In this document: positions 12,440 through 25,766 of the stretch, one piece after another
How the letters are laid out: every line of letters starts with the position of its first letter
Numbering within the stretch: position 1 is the stretch's first letter
Source: Trichoplax sp. H2
Taxonomy: Eukaryota; Placozoa; Uniplacotomia; Trichoplacea
NCBI GenBank assembly: GCA_003344405.1
Contig: NOWV01000108.1
Span: 62,001-126,000, forward strand
Length of the DNA stretch: 64,000 bases
Reading direction: 5' to 3'
Position numbers and translations under genes: made by a program
The notes under the pieces: model-generated
Database searches by the model: none
Seen by the model: the letters and a program-made list of their open reading frames with translations, nothing else
Told to the model about the DNA's origin: nothing

Positions 12440-14330
12440 AGAATTATAACAGCATATTTTGCATTTCCATGCGAGCTATTAACTGAATGAATATTCTTAA
12501 TTAAAGGATTAATTATGAGATTCATTTTCCACAGCTACTTGTTAAAACTATTAGTAGTTATGGCAAAGCACATAATTATCAATTAATATGAACATATTTT
12601 TGCATTTCGATGCGAGCTAAAATAACTGAAAGAAGATTTGTAATAGACTAATTATGCGATTCATTTTCCACAGCTACTTGTTAAAACTATTAGTAGTCAT
12701 GGTAAAACACATAATTCTTAATTATGAGCATATTTTTGCATTTCCATGCGAGCTATTAACTGAATGAATATTCTTAAAGGACTAATTATGTGATTCATTT
12801 TCCATAGCTACTTGTCAAAACTATTAGTAGCTATAGCAAAGCGCATAATTAATATAAACATATTTTGTATTTCGATACGAGCTATAATAACTGAAAGAAT
12901 ATTGTTAAAGGACTAATTATGAGATTCATTTTCTACAGCTACTTATTAAAACTATTAGTAGTTATGGCAAAGCACATAATTATCAATTAATATGAACATA
13001 TTTTTGCATTTCGATGCGAGCTATAATAACTGAAAGAAGATTTGTAATAGACTAATTATGTGATTCATTTTCCACAGCTACTTGTTAAAACTATTAGTAG
13101 TCATGGTAAAACACATAATTCTTAATTATGAGCATATTTTTGCATTTCGATACGAGCTATTAACTGTATGAATATTGTTAAAGGACTAATTATGTGATTC
13201 ATTTTGCACAGCTACTTGTTAAAACTATTAGTAGCTATAGCAAAGCGCATAATTAATATGAACATATTTTGTATTTCGATACGAGCTATAATAACTGAAA
13301 GAATATTGTTAAAGGACTAATTATGTGATTCATTTTCTACAGCTACTTGTTAAAACTATTAGCAGTTACGGCAAAACACATAATTATCAATTAATATGAA
13401 CATATTTTTACATTTCGACGCGAGCTAAAATAACTGAAAGAAGATTTTTAATAGACTAATTATGCGATTCATTTTTCACAGCTACTTGTTAAAACTATTA
13501 GTAGTTATGGCAAAACACATAATTATCAATTAATATGAACATATTTTTGCATTTCGATGCGAGCTAAAATAATTGAAAGAAGATTTTTAATAGACTATTT
13601 ATGAGATTCATTTTCCACAGCTACTTGTTAAAACTATTAGTAGTTAAGGCAAAACACGCAATTATTAATATGAACATATTTTTGCATTTCGATGCGAGCT
13701 ATTAAGTGTATGAACATTGCTAAAGGACTAATTATGTGATTCATTTTGCACAGCTACTTGTTAAAACTATTAGTAATCATGGTAAAACACATAATTATTA
13801 ATTATGAGCACATTTTTGCATTTCCATACGAGCTATTAACTGTATGAATATTCTTAATTCAAGGGTTAATTATGAGATTCATTTTCTACAGCTACTTATT
13901 AAAACTATAAGTAGTTATGGCAAAGCACATAATTATTAATTAATATGAACATATTTTGCATTTCGATACAAGCTATTAACTGTATGAATATTCTTAAAGG
14001 ACTAATTATGTGATTTATTTTCCATAGCTACTTATTAAAACTATTAATAGCTATGGCAAAGCGCATAATTAATATGAACATATTTTGTATTTCGATGCGA
14101 GCTATAATAACTGAATGAATATTGTTAAAGGACTTATTATGTGATTCATTTTCATAGCTACTTCCTAAAACTATTAGTAGTCATGGTAAAGCACATAATT
14201 ATTAATTACGAGCATACTTTTACATTTCGATGCGAGCTATTAACTGAATGAATATTCTTAAAGGATTAATTATGTGATTCATTTTCCATATCTGCTTGTT
14301 AAAGCTATTTAGTTGTCATGGCAGTAAAAT
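12440..14330. repeat. Tandem array, unit about 135 bp, fourteen copies
   Basis: CAGCTACTTGTTAAAACTAT or a close variant recurs at about 12533, 12672, 12806, 12937, 13076, 13210, 13341, 13480, 13619, 13752, 13890, 14026, 14156 and 14290. Units include GCATTTCGATGCGAGCTA and GACTAATTATGTGATTCATT. Variants with AATAACTGAAAGAAGAT and with TTAACTGAATGAATATT intermix, which suggests a two-unit higher-order pattern in places. The last copy, ending near 14330, is the most degraded. Confidence 0.95.
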
Positions 14331-16347
14331 TTAGTACTGTAATCACGGTATTGATAATAGCGATGCAGGCATCATACAGGGTTTATAGGAACGGTGTCCG
14401 TAGTCATTCAATTATTATTACCCTCTAGGGTTTCTAGTAGTCATGGTATTTTAGTAGTAATAAACAGTTCCTTTCTGTAGTGATCAGGAAGGGCCGAGAA
14501 GATATGCATCACTATAAATAAATAATAAATATCATTAATTCGTTTACTAATCAATAAATGATTGAATGCGTCGCGTAGTGATTTTGCACTATTTAGCTGC
14601 CTTCTAAATTGAATAGTTTAATGTGGATTCTACCAGTTAAGGGATAGATCGTTAATGACGTTATCAGCGAATAGCATGAAGAGGAAGGGAAATATACAGT
14701 AATGTAAAAACTACTATAGTTGCCTACTAAAAGGATATCATCATTCATGGGTGCATTTACGGAACTGTTTCTCAGCTCCGAGACTAAAATTGGAGTGTGC
14801 TGTGTAGTAAATTCTCTACTGCACTTACAGTTAGTGGAAACTAACTTTTAATAAGTAATATTTCTTTAGCATTCGATTTTTATAAACTGTCCAGATCATA
14901 TACACAATAATTTCTCAGTATCAAAGACTAACATTAGTTTGCAGAATCCCGTCTAGTAGGACCTCAACATCACATAGATTCTCTTGGTAAAGACGATTGT
15001 AGTCTACTGCATTACAAGGAAAATGAAGCCCTATTCAATAATTGTAACGCAATTTTCGTATCTATAGCCCAATCTGTGCCTAATTAAACAGTTATGTTTG
15101 CGCCATAGTAGGCCACCACTAATTACGCCATAAGTCGATAAATGATTAGGAGAGAATCAGAGTGTATACACAGAAACTATTCACGCTTAAATAAAGTAGT
15201 TCATTTCAATAATCCAACCACTATTTTTAAGACTCTATTTAAAATATTGGAAGCACATTGGATCTAATCTGTTGGATGGAATTAATGCAAAAGATCAAGT
15301 ACTACTTACGTGCTTGAGGATAAGCGTATCGTATTCATGAAATTATGGCATTTACGATGGATAACTTGCTACATGAACACGATTCTGTTATAGTGTGAAA
15401 TATAAACAATACAACATACTAATATACGAGGCATAGCAATAAGTACTGTCTTTACAGTTAATAACAGTGAGAACTAGATCTGACTGTAGGTGATAAAAGT
15501 TAAGCCACGCTTCTTACTAGATATGATTGTGTTGTCCCATTGATTTTATCTTTTAGATGAAATTACCACTCACTACTCCAAAATCATCGGTTTTTCAAAT
15601 TGGCAACATCATCATAAAGTTTACTCAATTAACTTACAATCTCACTATACTATTTCTCTTAACTATTTCATAAAATTAGATCCACAACTGCCGTATAACC
15701 AGGTCTTTTCAAAATTCATACCTCTATTCATTCAATATTTATTGTACGAGTATGCGTATATTTCTAGCACAATCTTAGCCTTGAGTGTATGCAAATTTTC
15801 AATCTCATCATTCGTTGAGCTAACCAATAGTAAATTCAATTTACTGTTAAGCCAAGGTTGATGATATTTGAACAAAATATACCCAACTCTAATCATTCTA
15901 CGGAGAAAGCAACTTAAGAGCACCAAACTAGCTCTACATCACATCAAGTATAACAAACGTCATTTAATTTGCAACTCATAAACAATATGAATTTATTGTC
16001 ATCACACCGGATATTTAAAAATCGTCATTCGACTCGTACTGAATGAATATGGTTGATTACATAGTCTTAAGCATGTTATAAAGGAAAGATGCTTCTTGAA
16101 CGCTTTGAGAAAGCGTGGATACCATTGATACATTTTCATGCTAGAATCTTTCCAAGAGAAGTATTTTCTTGCTGTACAACTAACATAATATAAATTTTTT
16201 CAAAGTGCTACAACGATGTAGATTGTCATTAGTTTGAGGTTTTTCGTTATTTTTTCAACTTCTGATTGCCTTAACAACTTAATAAATTTTAGCGTTCATT
16301 TATCGCTCGTTCCACCGTCATAATAAAAATTAACTTTACAACCAATA
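14331..16347. other. Intergenic, no gene seen
   Basis: About 2 kb of AT-rich sequence downstream of SLC30A7. I found no exon with credible coding sequence and splice sites, no RNA gene and no clear array. Confidence 0.5.
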
Positions 16348-19041
16348 TCAAACGGTAGTAACATCTATGCTGTATTCCATTACAGAATCATCGTGAACGA
16401 TCCTGCCATCTGCAAATCTGATTAAAATAAATCAAAGGATTTTAAATTCAAATCCCATATATATTACTTAAATTATCAATTTCCAGTACTTTTCCTTTAT
16501 TCAGAGGATTATTATTGGTACTCGATTTGAACAGTCAGCTGTTGAACCCCAACCTAATTGAAATTAATGCAAATGCCAGAATCGACATTACTATCACATA
16601 CGGCAATACCGAATACCGAACTTAAACCCTAATTCATCGTAATAAATAATGCTTTAAGGTAATGTAATCACGTACCCGCGTAAAAATATGACGAACTTCA
16701 TTTAAAACCATGCTATAATTCGCGTTCGGATCTATAACAACTCTCAGTGTACCTACAGTAACATTACTGTAGCACAAGAAATGTAAAAAATATGTTGTGA
16801 AGTTCACTACGTGTACAAAGGTAATAGAGAACTCAACAAACCTGCATAAAGTCCAGAAATGGGGTTCATGATAACTTAAGATGCCTTCAACGCTCAAAAC
16901 CTATTATATTTCAAATATTCATGCATGAAATTATAGACAAATATTGTATACGTATATGATCATAGTTACAGTAAGTTAGCAGCATTATACTAATGACATC
17001 GCAATCACCTGTTGGTAACAAGTAGGTAAAATATGCTCAATTTCCGCTGGTGTTCGCTGCATTAGAATGGTAATGGAATCCGAAACTAACGGATAAACGC
17101 TGTAAAGAAATAGAAATCAATCCATACCGTATCGTTGCACTACTACCTATATCAGAAGCTAGGCGTATATTTAAAAATCATTTCCAATGTAGAAAATTTT
17201 TATCGAAGGCTAATGATGGAAGTGATGCAATGCATACCTTATCACAATTAGCACAGCAATAAACATAGAACAAATAGGGTCAGCCATCATCCAGCCTAAA
17301 ACATGTTGAACCGATGTAAGAGTGCCAATTTAAAAAATCAGTTGAAGCATACATACGCTAACCGATAAACAGTATTGATGAAATAAAAACCCATTAAACT
17401 GTGTCAGCATAATTTACGCAGATATTTACTAATAAAGACATGATATGAAAGTACTGCATAGTCATCATAAATAAAAGTTAGCCAAGCTACTAGTGAGGAT
17501 TTGCAGTTTACCGTAACGAGAGAGTAAATATGACGAAATGATAACACCAACACTTCCCAAAGTATCTGCCAAGACGTGTAAAAATATTCCTACGTAGCAT
17601 TCAGAAGTTACGTCGCGTTAGGCAAATATCATTTGTTAATAAATACAGAATGCCTCCAAGAAGGAAAATATAAAAAACCATACCGTGCATAATTTTCTGT
17701 TGCGATCCTGGAATATCTGCTTTATCTTCAATACTAGTATCTAATGGATTAATTGGCAATGAAATCAAAATGTCAATGGAAGCAAGCATTAACATCCTGA
17801 GAGGTATTGCTAAAATAACAGCATGACTCATTTACCCTGAGAATGGCCAGACGCGAACGAATTATGACTTCCATTATCTAATCCATGAGCATGACCACCA
17901 TGGGAATGTCCATGACCACCATGCGAATGTCCATGACCACCGTGTGAGTGTCCATGACCATGTTGAAAGGCAAAAATTCCCACCATGTTTACTATGAATC
18001 CCATTATAGAAACGACCAATAGCCTTTCGTGTTTTACCTCAGGCGGTTGAAAAGCACGCTAGTAGTGATAGAAATATTTATAGTAAGTGGAATACACTAA
18101 CAATAAGGAAATGTTGCAGTATGCATTCAGTATTTCCGAAATTAGAAGTTGTTATAAGTTGACTTATGATTTTAAGGTCTACAACCAATACCTGGTTATT
18201 GATAAAATCAATTTGTATACTATATACCTCAATAGCTTCAGCAAAGACGAAGAAGCCAACAAATAGCAAAAAGACACCATTTAGAAAGCCAGCAATGATT
18301 TCAGATCTCAGATAACTACAATTTGAATGCAATATTGAATCGATCAGATGTTGTACTCTCTTTAGTCCATAAAACCGCAATAGACCAATCTCAACATTAA
18401 TGAGTGTATCGAAACGATTCAATTGCTAAACTACAGCGATTTCTACACTATTTGGTCAATGTAATAGCACAATCATTCAATGTTCTTTTATTGCCAAAAG
18501 GCATTAATCCTATTGAACATATTGAAAGCACGACTTTACCCATATGAGTATGTTTCGTTGTGAGGTTTTCGTGATACCACCACAGCAATTAAGCCAGCTA
18601 TCAAGGCAGTACAATCAAAAAACATATGGAAGGCATCGGATATCAAGCCAAGACTAGGGAGTGTACAAAATAGAATTGGGAACGATATTTAGACTGCCAG
18701 GTGTCGATAAGTGGATATGGAGAGTAAAAATACGGTATATATAAATAAACAAAGTAGCCAACTTTTTATAACGTTAAGTTTACGTGAACTTTACGCTCTT
18801 AGATAATATCCTATAATGTTTGCTACAAGCAGTATGCTATATGTAACAATATCAAGATGTATACGCTAACTTGATGTATAAAACTATCAATACTAGTGTA
18901 CTGTGGATAGAAAATATATTATAGAAAATTGTTACCAACCTATTGCTGTAGATACCAAATGTCAACTCTACAAAGGCAAATGAGAAATTTAAACACAAGA
19001 AGAGGAAAAGATTTCTTGAGTTTGTTTCGGATAAAATTGTT
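16348..19041 (-). CDS. SLC30A7: Zinc transporter ZnT7-like (SLC30A family), first exon not found
   Basis: Cation-diffusion-facilitator zinc/proton exchanger; ZnT7 moves cytosolic zinc into the early secretory pathway and Golgi (family knowledge). Exons in order: 19041-18940, 18653-18540, 18315-18228, 18058-17836, 17740-17684, 17589-17512, 17295-17238, 17099-17009, 16900-16842, 16766-about 16672 and about 16409-16348, some 343 codons in one consistent frame. Key parts: TM1 SRNLFLFLCLNFSFAFVEL; TM2 SDAFHMFFD with the HxxxD zinc site; a His-rich loop of GHGHSHGG repeats; TM5 FLHVLADTLGSVG with the second HxxxD; TM6 ADPICSMFIAVL; cytosolic domain EPHFWTLCSNVTVGTLRVV. The first exon (about 25-30 residues) lies upstream of 19041 but I could not identify it. 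The last junction is uncertain: GTACGT at 16675 is the better donor, but only GTGATT at 16671 keeps the frame to MEYSIDVTTV. Confidence 0.9.
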
Positions 19042-19114
19042 CTATCAATAGAAAAAGATTGCTATTGTAAGATTAAAGACAAGAATATATCAACATGATT
19101 GTATTTACCATTAG

Positions 19115-19660
19115 CGTAGGAAGTAATTGATATAATCGTAAGTCAATCAATCTCTCTACACTGTCAATTTAACATTTGGATAGTAGGTAATGTGTGTCGA
19201 AAGGCTTGATTGGTTATCAACGTATTACGAGTAACGTAGGAAGCACTTGATCCACCAGTTGTCGTATGTACTCAATATTCCTATGGTATGGAAAGTATAT
19301 CGAAATGTTTGGTTCAATGCCTGGATTGATAGTAACGTAGGAAGTAATTGATCCAATCGATCCTTTTACAGTTGTACTCAATATTCATGTGGTATGGAAA
19401 ACACATGGAAATGTTTTGGTTGATTTTAATGGATTACGTGTAACGTAGGAAGCAATTGATCCAATCGATCCCTTTACAGTTGTACTCAATATTCATGTGG
19501 TATGGAAAACACAAGGAAATGTTTGGTTGATTTTAAAGGATTAAGAGTTAACGTAGGAAGCAATTGATATACAAGTCAATCAATCTCTTCACAGTTGCAA
19601 TATGTACACTGGCCATTGAGTAAGGTAAAAGGCAATTGATGTTAATCTCTATACAGCCTA
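19115..19660. repeat. Tandem array, unit about 100-118 bp, five copies
   Basis: AACGTAGGAAGCAATTGAT or a variant recurs at about 19115, 19234, 19334, 19444 and 19551, followed by a TTTACAGTTGTACTCAATAT block in the central copies. It sits where the first exon and promoter of SLC30A7 are expected. Confidence 0.85.
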
Positions 19661-20330
19661 GAATACATGTCGAAATTGAAACGTATTACCAGAAATGGTG
19701 CAAGCAATTGTACAAGGAACTCTTTACAATTGTAAAACGTATGAAAAAAATGTCAGCCAGTATAAGATCAGAAATTCAAATTCATTTTTGGTCATATTGT
19801 ACTGTAATTTGTTGACTTTTGCTGATGGCATAAGTCCAGTGGTCCAAGTTCGTCCTGTCAAGGAGAATTTGTGTTGAAGATTGGAGTCGCTCTCGTATGA
19901 ATACGTATGAAAATATGGAGGCAGCAGGCAGCATAGAATGGGAAATTAAAAATCATTTTTGGGTAATATTGCAATTTTTGAATTTTCCTAATGGAATAAG
20001 TCAAGTGGGACAAATGTAATAACTAAGAATTTCTATTGAAGATTGGTGTATGGTCTAATGTGGAAGTAACTACGATAAAGTGGAAAAGTTGGATTGATTG
20101 TTCTTGTCTATGCGAATAGTGGATATGAAACTTGTCAGCCTAGCCATCATCATTTTGAAGGTTGATTTTTTTTGTCAGCGTCATTTGAGCCTATCCAATA
20201 CGAATCTATCAAGAGTCTATGAGTTGATGGTTTACCATTCACTCGCTATTTTAGCATGCATATTTTTGCTATGGATGGAAGAAGATTCTGTAGACTGCAT
20301 CGATTGCATCTTCACCTCAGTCATGCATCC
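19661..20330. other. Non-coding, weak internal similarity
   Basis: No gene recognised. Short related stretches at about 19780-19870 and 19960-20040 (TAAGTCCAGTGG/TAAGTCAAGTGG, then AAGATTGG) suggest an old duplication. The open frame at 20098-20337 has no recognisable protein. Confidence 0.4.
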
Positions 20331-20990
20331 ATGGTAAACTTAAAAGAAATGATAGACTTAGGAGGAAAGAGATCGTTTCCTTCCAAGCAACAAAGTATCC
20401 ATGAGTCAAAGTGAGAGCAAATCAACGTAGATCAACGTAGAAGACGGAGAAAAAGTGAAAATGATCGCTAGGCTAAGCTATTCCATGTTCACCTCAGTGA
20501 CGCATCTATGGTAAACTTGAAGAAACGACAGACTTAGGAGGAGAAGAGATCGTTTCCTTCCAAGCAACAAAGTATCCATGAGACAAAGTGAGAGAAAATC
20601 AACGTAGACCATGGAGAAAAAGTGAATATGATCGCTAGGCTAAGCTATTCCATGTTCACCTCAGTGACGTATCTATGGTAAACTTGAAGAAATGATAGAC
20701 GAAGGAGGAAAGAGATCGTTTCCTTCCAAGCAACAAAGTATCCATGAGTCAAAGTGAGAGAAAATCAACGTAGACCATGGAGAAAAAGTGAATATGATCG
20801 CTAGGCTAAGCTATTCCATGTTCACCTCAGTGACGCATCTATGGTAAACTTGAAGAAATGACAGACTAAGGAGGAAGGAGGAAAGAGATAGATCGTTTCC
20901 TTCCAAGCAACAAAGTATCCATGGGTCAAAGTGAGAGAAAATCAACGTCGATCAACGTAGAAGACGGAGAAAAAGTGAAAATGATTGTCA
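20330..20990. repeat. Tandem array, unit about 166-177 bp, four copies
   Basis: ATCGTTTCCTTCCAAGCAAC recurs at about 20372, 20549, 20715 and 20891. Each is preceded by ATGGTAAACTTGAAGAAA and followed by CAAAGTGAGAGAAAATCAAC. Copies are nearly identical apart from small indels. Confidence 0.92.
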
Positions 20991-21899
20991 GTCTAAACTA
21001 TGATAATCCCCAAAATAAAAAGTTAATTTACTGCGGGTAGTCCTTAATGAACTTTATACAATTTTATGCAGTCCATCAGTGGAAAGACTGCCATGACTAC
21101 TTGTCTAGGATAACTTCTCCTTTTCCTATCCATTCTACTGCATTAGCCATGGTTATTGGCTATAGAAATGAAGTATATCGCTGGGCATTTTTTTTTTTTT
21201 CCCCATTTCTACACCGCCATGGAGAGCTTGGTCGAGGATGGGGATTTGCCTGGTCATAAATCGACCAACGGCATCGAGCTGGTATCCACTGGTCAATTTA
21301 CTAGTGATCACAGCGGTGTTTGAGTACCGAGATTGGATCAACGAGTTGGCCATCCATCCATGGTCACCATGATAGCCTACAGTATGACATGATGATGGGG
21401 TTTGTTGGCCAAGATGGCGGTGTTGCCATCTTGTCTATGGATCGGTCCATGGCCTACTGTCAATGAAGGAAGATAGCATGGATTGATGCATGGCATAGAC
21501 TTACCTAAACCACGTTACGATAGCATTCTTGCATCGCCATGAAGATGATTTCTTTTTCTCCCCTTCATATAACGGCAACATCATTCAATGGAGCGGATGA
21601 TGGCAATCAATGGAAAGCCTAGACGTCCAATCTTCTTCGATTTCTTGGTATAACGACGACCAGTCAGCAAGGCATGAATCATTCACCGATGGATCAATGA
21701 CTTCCTATCATCCACGATCAACTGAGTAATTTACTAATGACGATTAGCAAAGAAGAAGAATGATGAATTCAATCCAATCGACTGTGTAAAATGCAATCCA
21801 CTTGCTAAAAAGCCTCTCCAGCTTTCCTTCCACAGTAATGGCCGATCGCTCTTTTCAACCAACAAGAAGACGATGGTGGCCGGACACTGGACGGACAAG
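20991..21899. other. Non-coding, moderate GC, no gene seen
   Basis: Less AT-rich than the flanks. Contains a 12-base T run followed by CCCC at about 21190-21205. Open frames here are short and unlike any protein I know. Confidence 0.4.
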
Positions 21900-22300
21900 T
21901 GGACTGTTCTGGACTGTAGTTTACAGTACATTGGACAGTAAAACTCCGGTCCAGTCCTGTACGCTACCGTCCTGGCTGGAAGTCTGTCTGTATAGTCCTG
22001 GACCATCAAGACGCTTCTGTATGGTACAGTACTGTACAGTACAGTACACGCTAGTGTACAGTACAGTATTGGCTATGACAGTAGAAAGATACTGTAGGTG
22101 GTGGTTGTACTGTACAGTGTACACTGTACACTGTACCGTTTACAGACGACTGGAGTATAGGACTTACTCCAGTACGGTCCTGCACTGTATTTTACAGTAC
22201 TGTCGACAGTAAAACTCCGGTCCAGTACTGTACAACTGTACTGTACGCTACAGTCCTTGCCAGACGTCTGTCTGTATAGTACTGGAAACAGAGTGCACAG
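21900..22300. repeat. GTAC/CAGTAC-rich self-complementary island with an internal duplication
   Basis: Dense overlapping ACTGTAC, GTACAGTAC and TACAGTACTGTA (the last a perfect palindrome), so both strands read alike. A block containing ACAGTAAAACTCCGGTCCAG occurs at about 21934 and again at about 22206, each followed by a GTCTGTCTGTATAGT stretch, indicating a roughly 272-bp duplication. Open frames on both strands are by-products of the repeat. Confidence 0.75.
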
Positions 22301-22930
22301 TACCATGTACTGTAAGAGTGCTTACGTTGTCAAGTTTGCTTTCTTTCCAACGCCATGCTAGACAGAGAGAAGGATGCTATCGTGGCCGGACGGGGGGAGC
22401 GGTGGACGTGGAGCATCGCGGCCGTATGGAAGGAAGGACCGCGATCATACTGTACTGTAGTGTAGATTATGCCTCTATCATCATGGCTAGTGGCTTGAAA
22501 AGAAGAAGCAAACTCTTTCCAAGGTCCTTTTCAACCATACTCTACATTTGCAATGCTAGACTACACTCTTTATACAGTGGAATGGATCAATCAATCTCCA
22601 GTGGATAGATATACAAGTGTTCAATCTTGCATACAGTCGATCAAGTCGATGAGAAATGGACACCATGCCACAGTTCTCTACGTATTACGCGATACAATAC
22701 CATAAGCTAATAATCAATATAATTAATGGCAATATTCAATAACACTGCCTAGGAGATCAGATATATCTCATACGTTATCTATTTACAACATAGAATCTTA
22801 TCAACATATTACACATAGGTGTTCACCAAAGAGAAATTGAATAATTTACATGCAAAAGCAATAACAATCAAACTTGTTGCATTTCTCATCCAAGGTATTG
22901 ATGAGGTATCAATGCAATAACCTACATATA
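22301..22930. other. Non-coding, no gene seen
   Basis: Begins with a short GC-richer stretch (about 22380-22440) and then becomes AT-rich. Nothing further recognised. Confidence 0.4.
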
Positions 22931-23480
22931 TAACAGTAATGAGAATAAAAGTCCATTTCATATCTTATTATTTTTGTACTCGTTTATATTTATGAAATAG
23001 AAATCCAATCTTTTACAGTACATATGAAAATAACAAGAATAATACTTCATTTCCTATCTTATTCTATTCGTATACATTCTTCAAATAGAAATCCAGTCTT
23101 TTACATGTCAAAATAACAAGAAGAAAACTTCATTTCCTATCTTATTCTATTCGTATACATTCCTCAAATAGAAATCCAGTCTTTTATATGTCAAAATAAC
23201 AAGAAGAAAACTTCATTTCCTATCTTATTGTATTCGTATACATTCCTCAAATAGAAATCCAGTCTTTTACATGTCAAAATAAGAAGAAGAAAACTTCATT
23301 TCCTATCTTATTCTATTCGTATATGCATTCATCAAATAGAAATCCAGTCTTTTACATGTCAAAATAATAAGAAGAAAAACTTCATTTCCTATCTTATTAT
23401 ATTCATACGTGCTGTATTCGTGAAATAGAAATCCAATCTTTTACATATGAAAATACCAAGAATAAAGATTTATTCCCTTT
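22930..23480. repeat. Tandem array, unit about 82 bp, six copies
   Basis: ATAGAAATCCAGTCTTTTAC or a close variant recurs at about 22998, 23087, 23168, 23250, 23336 and 23425. Each unit also holds CTTCATTTCCTATCTTATT and TCGTATACATTC. The inner copies are almost identical and the outer ones diverged. Confidence 0.93.
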
Positions 23481-25766
23481 CTTTATCATACCAGTATATA
23501 TTGATAACGTCCAAGTCCAGTCAAGCCATTGAGATGCAAGTGTAATCAAATTGGAACCTATTAAATTCACATTACACGTATTTATTAACTGCATACTCGC
23601 ATATTTCGATCAGAACGAAGCATGCTTATAATACGCTTGATATCAATTACAAAAGACTAAATATACCGAGATAGCACGTATCGCTTATTCCTTATACGCC
23701 AGCTTATCTACTGACTAAAATCCGACCATATTGATGTATAATTCTATCTATCTGTGTCAAATTTACTGCAGTATACTATCCAGCAGTCGATGCAATACTA
23801 TATTAGTCGCTTGGTCATTACTATCTAGTGATTCTTCTGGTAACTGATTTAAACTTAGATGCATACTTTAAATTCAATCATTCATATATGCCATTGCATC
23901 ATTTTCCTAAATGACTAGAATTGATACCATCTATCGGTATTGACCATTTCTACCTTTCTATTACAACCAAAAACATTAATAACGCACCTGAAAATACTAA
24001 AAAAGTACAGTATACACTTCTTAATAGTAAATACGAGCTTGCCGACTTAGTAATAGGTCTGCAATGTACTATCCAGCAGTATATATATAGTAATGTGTCT
24101 CTATTTATATACCGTCTACTGCTTACGCCAGTCACTAGGATATTACCCACGATTCCTCTAGCTATTGATATTGAGTAAGCCGCTAATCTGTCGGATTAAT
24201 TGCTAAACTGTGCAATGAGGGAATATCTAGATACGTACGGTATACTATACTGTACTAGCCGCATAAGCATATTTAGGTGTACTACAGTAAGTGTATTCGT
24301 ACATTTTCATATTGCTCTGCAATATACTGTCGTTCAGGCTTGATAATCAATAGATGAAATAATTAAACGGATCGGCAACCCTAACTGTGTTGGATTGATT
24401 GATATCTACTGTATTCTATCATAATCTACATACGATATCTATATTCTACACAAATAAAAAAACACAATTCTTAATACAAAATCATGTACCGATCTCTGAA
24501 ATCGACTAAAGCTAAAATAGATTGAGATCAAACGACTAATATTGACCAATATCAATCTAATTAATGCAACAACTGAGCTCCACAGTCACTTGTATTATAA
24601 GTTCTACAGTTAGCCCAATTATATGAATTTACAACGATATTGAAAGGAAATAAGTTGCTATGGTACTGTACATCATCCATGTTAACTCAATTTGAATCAT
24701 AATTAGATCAAGCTATAGTGACTACGGCACGTTATTTTCTTAAATGACAAGCACACAAAACTTTCATCCAAGCTTCAGAAAACAATACTGTGTTTACATA
24801 AAATTCATATTCTTTAATGTAGTATAGTTAAGTAAGATAGTTGTAGTGTTCAAGTGCTGTAGGATACATTGACTAATCATGTCGAGAGAACAATATATAT
24901 ATATAAGATACATCGAATAGCAAGATAGATATCTATACTATATAACACTCATTAAGCTTGGTGAATAATCAGTGTTCCTCTTAGCAGAAACAATATAAGC
25001 GGAATGAATTGTCTACAAAACGGACGATCATTTCCTATTTTAGCCTATTGCTACTTGCTAAATTCAATCTTTTTGTTTGCTCTGCCCTGTCTTACAAAAT
25101 TGTACATGCCTTGAGCTGATGGAATCGTATTGTAACCATTAAGACTGTACAAAGTCAACATAATCAAGATTTCATTTATTGCTAGTCACACAGCAATTAT
25201 TTACAGTTAATTAGGATGACAATAGTTGAATAATAATTGTTATGTTTATTTCTAAAGCTTTGAAAACATCATCTTTTAAGGGCAAATCTCTGTATCGCAC
25301 GTGATCACATAGCTAAATAATATTTCGCTAAGCTCTTCTTCTTGCCTAATGCATATATCTTAGTCACTGTGGACACTAAAACCCGCTCTACATGTTACTA
25401 GTACTGTAAGGGAATTTCTAATTGCAGTATAAGTACTGCGAAAGCAATTACCACCATCGATATTACTATAGACGAATCAACTGAAAATAAACTAAACTAC
25501 TTCAAAGCTAATCTGAAAGGTATGATTATCCAATTTTTTTCTCCGTATCTCCTACAATATAGCGTTTAAAAATTGATAGGAAATACTTTTATCTTAAGTG
25601 AAGATGACAATATCGAGCTGGAATAGTTAACAATAACCCTAAGTTGTCCTTTTCCCTCCCTAAATTGTTAAAAAATTCTTTTCTGCTGTATTTCTCTCCC
25701 AGTCTTACGCTCATTATCAAGTAGACGCAACCTTAAAATTATTTGGGAAAGAAACTAGACTTGACA
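23481..25766. other. Intergenic, promoter side of the EH-domain gene
   Basis: AT-rich. The open frames at 23403-23594 and 23921-24178 resemble no protein I know. An exon-like stretch at 25428-25519 (STAKAITTIDITIDEST) has usable splice sites, but the ATG at 25767 makes a better first exon. Nothing else is supported. Confidence 0.4.

Noticed and set aside
17601-17831. Minus-strand open frame overlapping SLC30A7
   Set aside because: Only 17684-17740 of it is exonic; the rest is intron on either side.
21734-22608. Cluster of overlapping open frames on both strands
   Set aside because: They are by-products of the CAGTAC/GTACTG repeats, which lack stop codons in several frames.
25428-25519. Exon-like stretch with usable acceptor and GTATGA donor upstream of the EH gene
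   Set aside because: It is phase-compatible, but the ATG-initiated exon at 25767-25791 with a GTAAGT donor is closer and makes a better start. No homology supports the earlier stretch.
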